From: Takakia lepidozioides
Lineage: Eukaryota; Streptophyta; Takakiopsida; Takakiales; Takakiaceae
Assembly: GCA_030704615.1 (NCBI GenBank)
Contig: CM060734.1
Location: 3,288,001-3,348,000, forward strand
Reading direction: 5' to 3'
DNA length: 60,000 nucleotides
Below are positions 52,189-60,000 of the stretch, one piece after another (the stretch's first letter is position 1; the number at the start of each line of letters is the position of its first letter). Under the pieces are notes generated by a model that saw nothing but the letters and a program-made list of their open reading frames with translations, ran no database searches and had not been told where the DNA came from. The position numbers and the translations under genes were made by a program.

Positions 52189-53481
52189 CTATCCAATGCA
52201 TTGTGGACATAACCAATCCCCATCTGGAACCATCTCAAGAGGTGGAGTCAAGCACCCCATATGCCAACCTCTAGAGCATCGATCACACACCAGCATGGTG
52301 GCTGCCCCTTTAGCAGACCCACACAACATGCACCTCAAACCTACAGATACCACTGCCAGGTTTGGGTCAATCCTGCCATCGACATTCGGAAGGTGACATG
52401 GCGCACAATTACGCACATGGTCCTTCCAAGTTATGCCATCCCGACCCTCCAAGACCAAGACGCCTGAGGGCAAGGCCTCTCGAACCCTCAAAATAACACG
52501 TCCTGCAGTCACATCCAGGGTCGTAGGAGCAGTCTGCTGCAGATAGACATAGTCACCAGGGTTGAATCTCCGAACCCCAGGACGATAGCCCCCACCACGT
52601 ATGGTAGCATACCTCAACGTATCACGGTGTTGTGCAATGGCAAGGTTCTCGAAAGCCATGGGCATGACTCTCTTGAACAACTCTGCACGCTGCTCACATG
52701 CACGTGCCCATATGTCCGGATCGTCAAGGTTAAGAACTGTAGCAGCTTCTCTGCGAATGGATGTAGGCAAATCCGGCTCTCGGCCAAAGAGAAGAAAGTA
52801 TGGTGAGAAGGAGGCAAGTGATGCTTGCTTGCTGAACCTGTAGCCCATGGCTAACCAGGGTAACTGAAGGTCCCAATCTCCTAGGTGTCCCTTCTGCAAG
52901 CCATACTTGCGCAAACCCCTCTTTACTGTCTGAACAACTCTCTCTGCCAAGCCATCGGCCTCAGGATGATCCCGAGAAGTGGTGCGGTGGTCTATCAAGG
53001 CCTTGTCACACAAAGCCTGAAACTCCCCCAAGAACTCTCTCCCTTGGTCCGTGAGTACCTCAGCTGGAGCACCGAATCGGCTAAGCACACAATCCAAGAA
53101 TGCATACGCAGCTCCCTCACTAGCCTTATCAGGCAATGGAACCAATTCAATCCACTTGGAGAAGTGCTCCACCATCACCAACACGTACTTGTTGTGGCGC
53201 ATGGTCAGTGGCAACGGCCCTGCGAAGTCAAGACTCCACCTGTAGCCCAATCCCATGATCGGAAGAGGGTGCAATTGTGGAGTAGGGGCGTTGAATGAAG
53301 CACGCACCCTGTCACACACCATGCACCTAGCCACAAATTGTTGCACCTCTGTGTGCATACCACGCCACCAATACTGCCCCTGCAGTAGACTATGAGTGCG
53401 TCGCACCCCAAAATGCCCCAACTCCTCGTGGGCATGCCGCACTAACCGTGCCCGCTGTGTTGGGTGAGGCACAATCCTCAC
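52189..53481 (-). CDS. Integrase with C-terminal PHD finger
   Basis: An uninterrupted 430-codon frame. Residues 1-60 hold the zinc module (HEELGHFGVRRTH ... CMVCDR). The catalytic core has SLDFAGPL, LTDQGREFL and DGLAERVV with D, D and E in place. A typical C-terminal domain follows (FNPGDYVYL). The last ~50 residues form a PHD finger: Cys384, Cys387, Cys399, Cys402, His407, Cys410, Cys425, Cys428, with the hallmark Trp423 two residues before Cys425 (DWLCPQC). PHD fingers read histone H3 tails, so this one could guide integration, as the chromodomain does in chromoviruses. A UAG at 53,494-53,496 separates it from RNase H and may be a mutation, since the polyprotein should be continuous. ATG at 53,481 is only the first Met after it. 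Confidence 0.9.
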   Translation of the reverse strand: MRIVPHPTQRARLVRHAHEELGHFGVRRTHSLLQGQYWWRGMHTEVQQFVARCMVCDRVRASFNAPTPQLHPLPIMGLGYRWSLDFAGPLPLTMRHNKYVLVMVEHFSKWIELVPLPDKASEGAAYAFLDCVLSRFGAPAEVLTDQGREFLGEFQALCDKALIDHRTTSRDHPEADGLAERVVQTVKRGLRKYGLQKGHLGDWDLQLPWLAMGYRFSKQASLASFSPYFLLFGREPDLPTSIRREAATVLNLDDPDIWARACEQRAELFKRVMPMAFENLAIAQHRDTLRYATIRGGGYRPGVRRFNPGDYVYLQQTAPTTLDVTAGRVILRVREALPSGVLVLEGRDGITWKDHVRNCAPCHLPNVDGRIDPNLAVVSVGLRCMLCGSAKGAATMLVCDRCSRGWHMGCLTPPLEMVPDGDWLCPQCIG

Positions 53482-53493
53482 TCGACCATCCTC

Positions 53494-54180
53494 CTACACT
53501 CGGAGCAGGTGTGTCCCCTCCCACTTGAACCTCTTGGCTCGTTGTAGGATCCGATCCCTCTCCTTGGCAGTCTCAGTGGCTGCCGTGTCAGTGCGGAGAT
53601 AGTCCAACACAGCTGAATCCTCATGTATATCTTTGGCGCCACCTTGCTCATTGCTGGCCTCAGGGTCCTCAGACACTTGATCCACAGTCATCCCCGTTGC
53701 AGGTCCAACCTGGCCTTCCGCTGCCAAGATACACAGAAATGCAGATGCATGCCATCCGGGCACCATCTCCTCGTCCGTCTCACCATGCCACCGAGCTCCA
53801 GTGTCATCCTGCTGGCTCGTGCATGGATTGCGACTCAACCCATCTGCATTGCGATTGACCAAACCCGGTCGATGCACCACCTGAAAGTCATACTCTTGAA
53901 GGATGAGTGCCCACCGTGCAAGCTTCCCGTAAGCTTGTCTGACTCCATCAACCACTTGAGTGGTTGGTGATCCGTGACAAGGGTGAAGAGATTGCCGTAT
54001 AGATAGCACCTGAAGTGTGCCACGGCCCACACTGCAGCTAAGCATTCTCCCTCATATGAGCTATACTTAGACTCGGCAGCATTGTTCGAGCGGCTAGCAT
54101 AAGCCACTACGAACTCTCTTCCCTCATCATCCACCTGTGTGAGCACCGCTCCAACCTCAGCATGCTCCAATCTGTATGCA
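53494..54180 (-). pseudogene. RNase H and linker of DNMT element
   Basis: The RNase H portion is split over two frames: GAVLTQVDDEGREFVVAYAS ... FTLVTDHQPLKWLM (from 54,170), then RWALILQEYDFQVVHRPG and NRNADGLSRNP (from 54,045). Acidic catalytic positions (TDWS after the UAG at 54,182, YEGECLA, TDHQ) are visible. A long acidic linker follows before integrase. Two frameshifts and flanking stops make this part non-functional as sequenced. Confidence 0.85.
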
Positions 54181-54181
54181 G

Positions 54182-55318
54182 CTAAAAGGGACGCCCCCTG
54201 ATAGGTCGTCTCAAGATGGGCGCCGAGGTCAACCTCGCCTTGAGCTCTTGGAAAGCTTGTTCCTGCTCATCTTCCCACTGCCACTCCTGGTCCACCTTGG
54301 TCAGCTTGGTTAGAGCCTTTGCAATGGCACTAAATCCCTTAACAAACCGTCTGTAATAGTTTGCTAACCCCATGAAAGCTCGAACTCGGCTCACATCCGT
54401 GGGGCGTGGAACCTGTGCAATGGACTCTACCTTAGTCTGTTGTACCCCCAATCCTCCAGGATATATCATGTGACCCAGATACTCAATCTGGTTGTGGAAA
54501 AACTTGCATTTGCCCGGATGTAACTTCAATCCGTGCGTCCTCAAGCGCTCAAATACCCCCTGAAGGTGTCTCTCATGCTCCTCCACCGTAGCACTAAAGA
54601 TGATGATGTCATCTATGTAGAATCGAGCAAACTCCACCCCTGCTAGAATCCTGTCCATGACTCTTTGAAACTCAGCGGGAGCGTTTTTAAGCCCAAATGG
54701 TAAGAACCGCCACTGGTATAGGCAATCCTTCCCGTGCTCATTGATCCCCCAGAATGCCGTCTTTTGCTTATCCGCCTCCTTGATCGGCAACTGGTGATAT
54801 CCGGATCGTAAATCCAACGTGCTAAAGACCTTGGCATGCCCAATGGCATCAAAGATCTCCTCTGGTGTTGGCATGGCATACCTATCGGACTTGGTCTGAC
54901 GATTTACAGGCCGGTAATCACCGCACATGCGTCTCTCCGTCCAATTGCCATAGACATCCTTCTTGGCTGGCATCACTGTGGCTGAAGCATACTCTCCACC
55001 AGAGAGCTCCACCAAACTTGCCTCCCAGAGATCTTGAGTCCTCATCTGAATCAAAGACCTCTCCATGTCACTGTATCTATAGGGTCTCCGAAAGATTGGC
55101 GTGTCAGTGGCCAACTCAATACGGATCTCTTGACCCTTCAGTGCTCCCAAGTCCTTCAAACTGAAGGCAAAGCAATTCCTATAAGCCCTCAGGAACCGCC
55201 GCATACGTCGTCTCTCTCCTCCGGTGACAATGGGTCCAATGTCAGGCTCCCAATTGTCCTCCGTAACTGCAACCTTAAGTCCAGTGGGCTTAGAGGTAGA
55301 GGACGCGTCCCGTGGTTG
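54182..55318 (-). CDS. Reverse transcriptase of DNMT element (downstream of the UAG)
   Basis: Open from the codon after the UAG (55,318) to a UAG at 54,182. RT blocks are [57 protein letters not shown] and the catalytic FYIDDIIIFS, followed by the connection (VRAFMGLANYYRRFVKGFS). This is Ty3-type RT. The segment has no good start of its own near the UAG. The first ATG (about 55,204) lies inside the conserved pre-RT region. This fits translation by readthrough or frame-continuous fusion from the DNMT ORF. The UAG at 54,182 lies between RT and RNase H, in PF-stop-LHTDWS, and looks like a mutation. Confidence 0.9.
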   Translation of the reverse strand, partial: QPRDASSTSKPTGLKVAVTEDNWEPDIGPIVTGGERRRMRRFLRAYRNCFAFSLKDLGALKGQEIRIELATDTPIFRRPYRYSDMERSLIQMRTQDLWEASLVELSGGEYASATVMPAKKDVYGNWTERRMCGDYRPVNRQTKSDRYAMPTPEEIFDAIGHAKVFSTLDLRSGYHQLPIKEADKQKTAFWGINEHGKDCLYQWRFLPFGLKNAPAEFQRVMDRILAGVEFARFYIDDIIIFSATVEEHERHLQGVFERLRTHGLKLHPGKCKFFHNQIEYLGHMIYPGGLGVQQTKVESIAQVPRPTDVSRVRAFMGLANYYRRFVKGFSAIAKALTKLTKVDQEWQWEDEQEQAFQELKARLTSAPILRRPIRGRPF

Positions 55319-55321
55319 CTA
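55313..55321 (-). promoter_or_regulatory. Putative programmed readthrough UAG between DNMT and RT, copy E
   Basis: Minus strand GCA-UAG-CAA-CCA. UAG at 55,321-55,319 is in the RT frame (both codon starts are 1 mod 3). The 3' hexamer fits CAR-YYA, the context that makes UAG leaky in tobamoviruses. Copy A has the same nine bases at 876-884. No shorter alternative start for RT is apparent. Confidence 0.6.
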
Positions 55322-57540
55322 TGCTGCAACCTCTTGAGCAATACTCCTTTCCTGCTCAGTCAATGACAAGGCCTCATCCTGCCCCATCATCTCATCATTG
55401 AGAACCTCCTCAACCCGAGAAGAATCCCCAACCTCATCCATCACAGCTGCCTTGGCTGCCAACTCCCTCTGGGCCTCGAGCACCTCCCACGTGTGCCATG
55501 GATGTCTACACCCGTGGTCCTCACCGGCTCGCCGCCACTCGTTGCCTGTACCGTCTCGGTAGGCAGAGAGACCGTCAAAGGAAGTGCACTCCGCACTCTA
55601 CGTTGCTCAGCCATAGCCAAGCTGATAATCCAAGTCAAGCAATTGAGATCCATTGCTTGCCCCAACACCTGACGACGTGATGCCTCAGAAAGAGAAGGCA
55701 CCGCCGTGGTCCCAGTGGAAAACCCCATAGCCCGCTCTTGCTCGTCGGCATTAGGCTCCACTAACTGCTGCAACTGAGCATCCCACAGGAGGCCAGGTCC
55801 ACCATCCCGAAAAGCATGGGATCCTGGGAAGCTGAGCAATGTAGGTAATGCTGCTCGTGGTTGACCCACCCTGTTGACCACTGCCAAAGGCGAACGGTCA
55901 TCGTGTCTCACACGTTGAGACTGCCTCCCTGTGTCCAAAATGCCATCCACGGTGAGGTGTGCTGGCCGCTGCACCCCATCAAATGCACGCTTGAGTAGTG
56001 CGGGTGGCATCAAGTTAGTCCACCAAAGTCGTGGACGATGAGCCCGTGACCCCACTGCAGCTGCATCCAGCAACACTGCTGACCCAAGCCACGACCGGAC
56101 TTGATGCACACTGGCCATCACCCTAGCCCGAGAATCACCCATCAGTGGCACATTCTCCAAGATGTATGCCGGAGATACAGCCTGATGAAGCTGCAAGTGG
56201 CGCAAAATCCGCACCATCTCCCAAAACAGACCCGTCCTCGAGTCTCGCAATCCATTGCCATGCCCGGCTGATGAATGCCCTTGGCAGGGCCAACCTGCCA
56301 CTACCAGATCAATGGAGCCAACCCGCTCCAAATCCTGCGCCCCCAGCAACGCAATGTCTGCTGGCAAGGCCTGCTGATATCCACGAACTGCAGACACCGG
56401 CAACAACTCAGGGTGCTGCTGCACCATCTGAGCAACATGGTGCAGTGAGACGCGTCGTGCAGTCTCATCCCTCTCCACATACAGGTAACGTCGAACTCGT
56501 ACACCTGCCTGCAGCACTGCAGCCAATCCAGTGCTGATCCCGCCAAATAAGTCCAGAAGGCATATGCCTTCATCCGGCCGCTGCCACACAAGAGGTGTGG
56601 TGTCCAATGGCGACAACTGAGGTGGCCCTGGTGCAATCACCGCACTCTCCTCCTCTCCTGACGGTACAAAAGCTTCTACCCAAGCTTGTTGCACCCGTCC
56701 ATCAGCAGCTTGCTGCAAATCTTTGCTCGTACCCCACAACGGAGTGTGAGCAACCATGGCAGGCAACTCCGCCGTACCATGCATGTCATCCTGCTCTGCT
56801 GGAGGTGGCACATCCTCTGCATGGGCATTGCCTTCCAGCAACTCTCCAGGCCAACTAACTGCAGCTGTGAAGGCGGCTAGTGTTGGCATCTTGCCCCGCT
56901 GGGCAGCTGCAATACCCCCAATGAATGTCACAGGGAGCTGTGCACGGCGACCATCCCCTGACTGCCATCCAGGCCTGTAGGATGCTGACTCCTCCCAGAA
57001 ATCCAGGGTGAAGCCCATGGGGTATAACATTGCCCCACCAACGAGGACATCGTAAGAGACCGCGTCTGTCACAATGGCCTTGGCTCGCATCACTGAGCCA
57101 TCTACAGGATGATCCGGCTGCAGTCTAATAGCCAACTGATGCCGTGTCATGCCGCGAGCCTGCTCTGATCCTCCCAGAGATGTCTGTATCTGGAAAGGAC
57201 AAGGCTCCATATCCGCCTCCATGAGGCCCAAACCTGCAATAGCAGCTCTGCCCAACATCAGTGGCTGAGCTCCTGAGTCCAACAAGACCCGCAGTGGCCG
57301 GTACTTCTTGCCTGCCGGTCCATTCAAAGTGAAAATGCCTCCATGGTTGTCTAACAAGACAACTCCAGGTGTCACCATGGCGCGCTCAATGGCTGGCCTA
57401 GCTGGCAGCTCCGTTAACCTGGCAGCTGCAACTTGCCATGGCGCAGCCGTGGCAGTCTTGACCCTCAAATCCGAGAATCCCTCTGCCACTACACCTTCTA
57501 CTAACTCCGCAGAAGATGAAGTGACCTCCCCACTCTCACA
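55322..57540 (-). CDS. Protease - cytosine-5 DNA methyltransferase (DNMT3-like) of Ty3 element
   Basis: A frame open over 740 codons; the first ~41 are satellite read-in, so the true start is lost. RVLLDSGAQPLMLG (about 57,250-57,290) is an aspartic protease site. After a Pro-rich spacer come DNMT motifs: LLDLFGGISTG (SAM binding), YLYVERDE, VVAGWPCQGHSS with catalytic Cys460, TGLFWEMVRIL, YILENVPLM (ENV), AVGSRAHRPRLWWTNL and ERAMGFSTGTT...RRQVLGQAMDLN. Order and wording are closest by eye to DNMT3 (GRLFFEFYRLL, HRARYFWGNL, RQRLLGRSW), not CMT or Dcm. It should methylate cytosine C5 on DNA with SAM. Near 55,511 one C is missing relative to copy A, which shifts the last ~65 codons. Restoring it makes the frame run to the UAG at 55,319. 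This could be an assembly or mutational indel. The catalytic core itself is unbroken. Confidence 0.92.
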
Positions 57541-60000
57541 GTTGTTCAATGCGAAAAAGAAATCCTGCAATGCGTGCAGGCCAATTGCACCCATTGAACG
57601 GTCGTGGTTGAAGCCCCTCTTTTGCCCGCACGTGTGCGGAGACACAACAGACGAATAAATCATTTGCCTCCCGCTCCCCCCTCAAGCCATTCCACATTTT
57701 TAATTGAATTTAAATCTATTTTAAGCCAATAAATAGGTTTGCACTGCCTTTCAGTGGGGGTTTCTGGCACGTATCGATTTCGTTTTTGGCTCAATTTTTG
57801 TTCTGCGGCTTCCAGCATCCCACGGCTACTCCCCCGCCAAAATTCGGACCAATCAAAAATGCCCCCCCAAAAAAGGTGTTCTCTTTTTTCGCTCACTATT
57901 GCAGAACTCTCTATGAAGAGTGCATGAAGTAGAACGCCAAATCAAGTTTGGAGTGCAAAACAGGGAAGAAACTGTGGTTTTGGGTCCAAATGAATTTTGA
58001 TCGCTCCCAAATTTGGCACGCACATTGCATATGGCTACATCACACGCCCCATTCAAAAACGGAATGAAAAACAAATCGTGAGCACGCGAAAACACAGTCC
58101 AACAGGTCCCAAAGCAATAGCAGCTCCAACAAAATACATTCAACGGGTGAACGGATGGTTGCCCATCCAAATCATTTTTGTTAGCTTCCAAACTTTGCCA
58201 GCACGTTCCAGACATCCTCTCACAGGTCCCGGACTAATATCAGATCAATCGAAAATTCATTCGATGGCTCAACGGATGGTTGGCCGTCGAAATGATTTTG
58301 GTTCGCTTCGAGACTTGGCCACTATGTTCAATGTGCCATGTAAGAGGCCCCAGAGTAATATGAGATCAATCGAAATTCGTTCAATGGGCCAACGGATGGT
58401 TGCCCATCCAAATGATTTCCGTTCGCTTTCAAACCTTGGCCAGTGTGTTCAATGTACACCCTCTGATACGTCCCAGTGTAATACGAGATCAATCGAAAAT
58501 CGTTCCATTGTCCAATGAGGCGTTCACTTGTCATCTGGTTTTTGTTCAATGCGAAAAAGAAATCCTGCAATGCGTGCAGGCCAATTGCACCCATTGAACG
58601 GTCGTGGTTGAAGCCCCTCTTTTGCCCGCACGTGTGCGGAGACACAACAGACGAATAAATCATTTGCCTCCCGCTCCCCCCTCAAGCCATTCCACATTTT
58701 TAATTGAATTTAAATCTATTTTAAGCCAATAAATAGGTTTGCACTGCCTTTCAGTGGGGGTTTCTGGCACGTATCGATTTCGTTTTTGGCTCAATTTTTG
58801 TTCTGCGGCTTCCAGCATCCCACGGCTACTCCCCCGCCAAAATTCGGACCAATCAAAAATGCCCCCCCAAAAAAGGTGTTCTCTTTTTTCGCTCACTATT
58901 GCAGAACTCTCTATGAAGAGTGCATGAAGTAGAACGCCAAATCAAGTTTGGAGTGCAAAACAGGGAAGAAACTGTGGTTTTGGGTCCAAATGAATTTTGA
59001 TCGCTCCCAAATTTGGCACGCACATTGCATATGGCTACATCACACGCCCCATTCAAAAACGGAATGAAAAACAAATCGTGAGCACGCGAAAACACAGTCC
59101 AACAGGTCCCAAAGCAATAGCAGCTCCAACAAAATACATTCAACGGGTGAACGGATGGTTGCCCATCCAAATCATTTTTGTTAGCTTCCAAACTTTGCCA
59201 GCACGTTCCAGACACCCTCTCACAGGTCCCGGACTAATATCAGATCAATCGAAAATTCATTCGATGGCTCAACGGATGGTTGGCCGTCGAAATGATTTTG
59301 GTTCGCTTCGAGACTTGGCCACTATGTTCAATGTGCCATGTAAGAGGCCCCAGAGTAATATGAGATCAATCGAAATTCGTTCAATGGGCCAACGGATGGT
59401 TGCCCATCCAAATGATTTCCGTTCGCTTTCAAACCTTGGCCAGTGTGTTCAATGTACACCCTCTGATACGTCCCAGTGTAATACGAGATCAATCGAAAAT
59501 CGTTCCATTGTCCAATGAGGCGTTCACTTGTCATCTGGTTTTTGTTCAATGCGAAAAAGAAATCCTGCAATGCGTGCAGGCCAATTGCACCCATTGAACG
59601 GTCGTGGTTGAAGCCCCTCTTTTGCCCGCACGTGTGCGGAGACACAACAGACGAATAAATCATTTGCCTCCCGCTCCCCCCTCAAGCCATTCCACATTTT
59701 TAATTGAATTTAAATCTATTTTAAGCCAATAAATAGGTTTGCACTGCCTTTCAGTGGGGGTTTCTGGCACGTATCGATTTCGTTTTTGGCTCAATTTTTG
59801 TTCTGCGGCTTCCAGCATCCCACGGCTACTCCCCCGCCAAAATTCGGACCAATCAAAAATGCCCCCCAAAAAAGGTGTTCTCTTTTTTCGCTCACTATTG
59901 CAGAACTCTCTATGAAGAGTGCATGAAGTAGAACGCCAAATCAAGTTTGGAGTGCAAAACAGGGAAGAAACTGTGGTTTTGGGTCCAAATGAATTTTGAT
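57541..60000 (-). repeat. ~1-kb satellite, block 4 (minus orientation, exact 1,000-bp units)
   Basis: Units repeat with a period of exactly 1,000 bp (57,541; 58,541; 59,541), with only a few differences by eye, for example C/T at 58,214 versus 59,214 and one C fewer at 59,860. This subfamily lacks the CACGTGTTCAAG segment and an 8-bp piece kept in block 3. The near identity shows recent amplification or homogenisation. The array leaves the window on the right. Confidence 0.95.

Larger units (their letters stand above)
51407..57540 (-). mobile_element. DNMT- and PHD-carrying Ty3/gypsy element, copy E
   Basis: Minus-strand order is protease, cytosine DNA methyltransferase, UAG, reverse transcriptase, RNase H, integrase, PHD finger, polypurine tract, 3' LTR. 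The 5' LTR, PBS and gag are missing, and the methyltransferase ORF joins the satellite directly at 57,540. Satellite lies on both sides, but about 390 bp of a unit is absent between them and no target duplication is seen. The copy was therefore truncated or rearranged after insertion. RT and integrase are of Ty3 type, but no chromodomain is present. Confidence 0.93.

Noticed and set aside
53494-53496. UAG before integrase considered as a readthrough site
   Set aside because: The downstream context GAG-GAU is not a known leaky signal and no second copy covers this region for comparison.
54182-54184. UAG between RT and RNase H considered as a second programmed stop
   Set aside because: It is followed by CUG-CAU, which does not fit CAR-YYA. 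It lies in PF-stop-LHTDWS, where a Ty3 polyprotein is normally continuous, and a frameshift follows at once. Decay is more likely.

Overview
The window is nuclear DNA from a photosynthetic eukaryote with a large, repeat-rich genome. It contains a ten-exon gene for chloroplast NADPH-thioredoxin reductase C (NTRC), found only in oxygenic phototrophs, with a transit-peptide-like first exon and GT-AG introns. Most of the rest is Ty3/gypsy retrotransposons, tRNA-derived SINE-like repeats and tandem satellites. Retrotransposon-borne cytosine methyltransferases, reported in a charophyte alga and in dinoflagellates, make a streptophyte alga (for example Chara-like) plausible. That taxonomic placement is an inference.

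Layout. 1-1,683 (-): broken copy A of a Ty3 element carrying a DNA cytosine methyltransferase (DNMT). 1,832-2,730: ~146-bp satellite with an internal palindrome. 2,794-5,139 (+): decayed intron-containing gene resembling an N4/N6 amino-methyltransferase. 5,300-13,659 (+): Ty3 element B with a long coding region between integrase and 3' LTR. 13,660-18,612: SWIM-finger gene remnant, minisatellite, fold-back repeat and SINE-like sequences. 18,691-24,470 (+): NTRC, apparently intact (548 aa). 25,159-27,020 (+): STK19-like winged-helix gene, two exons. 27,531-31,028 (-): nested chromovirus LTRs and a 5'-truncated chromovirus C. 31,029-36,043: mostly non-coding, with tandem repeats and a gag remnant. 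36,045-60,000: a ~1-kb higher-order satellite that switches orientation near 46,272. It is interrupted by chromovirus D (37,637-44,608, both LTRs, TGGATG duplication) and by copy E of the DNMT element (51,407-57,540, minus strand).

The most interesting system is the DNMT element. Copy E reads protease - DNMT3-like DNMT - UAG - reverse transcriptase - RNase H - integrase - PHD finger. The DNMT domain shows all main catalytic motifs (DLFGG, PCQ, ENV, a DNMT3-like HRxR block and the C-terminal motif). The PHD finger (C4HC3) sits at the integrase C-terminus, where chromoviruses carry a chromodomain. In both copies the DNMT and RT parts are separated by one UAG in the sequence UAG-CAA-CCA, which matches the tobamovirus-type readthrough context UAG-CAR-YYA. 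This suggests that most product is protease-DNMT and that a minority is read through into the polymerase. The element would then carry both a writer (5-methylcytosine) and a reader (histone tail) of chromatin marks.

Many ORFs have single-base frameshifts. Some are real decay and some may be assembly indels, which limits exact gene boundaries.
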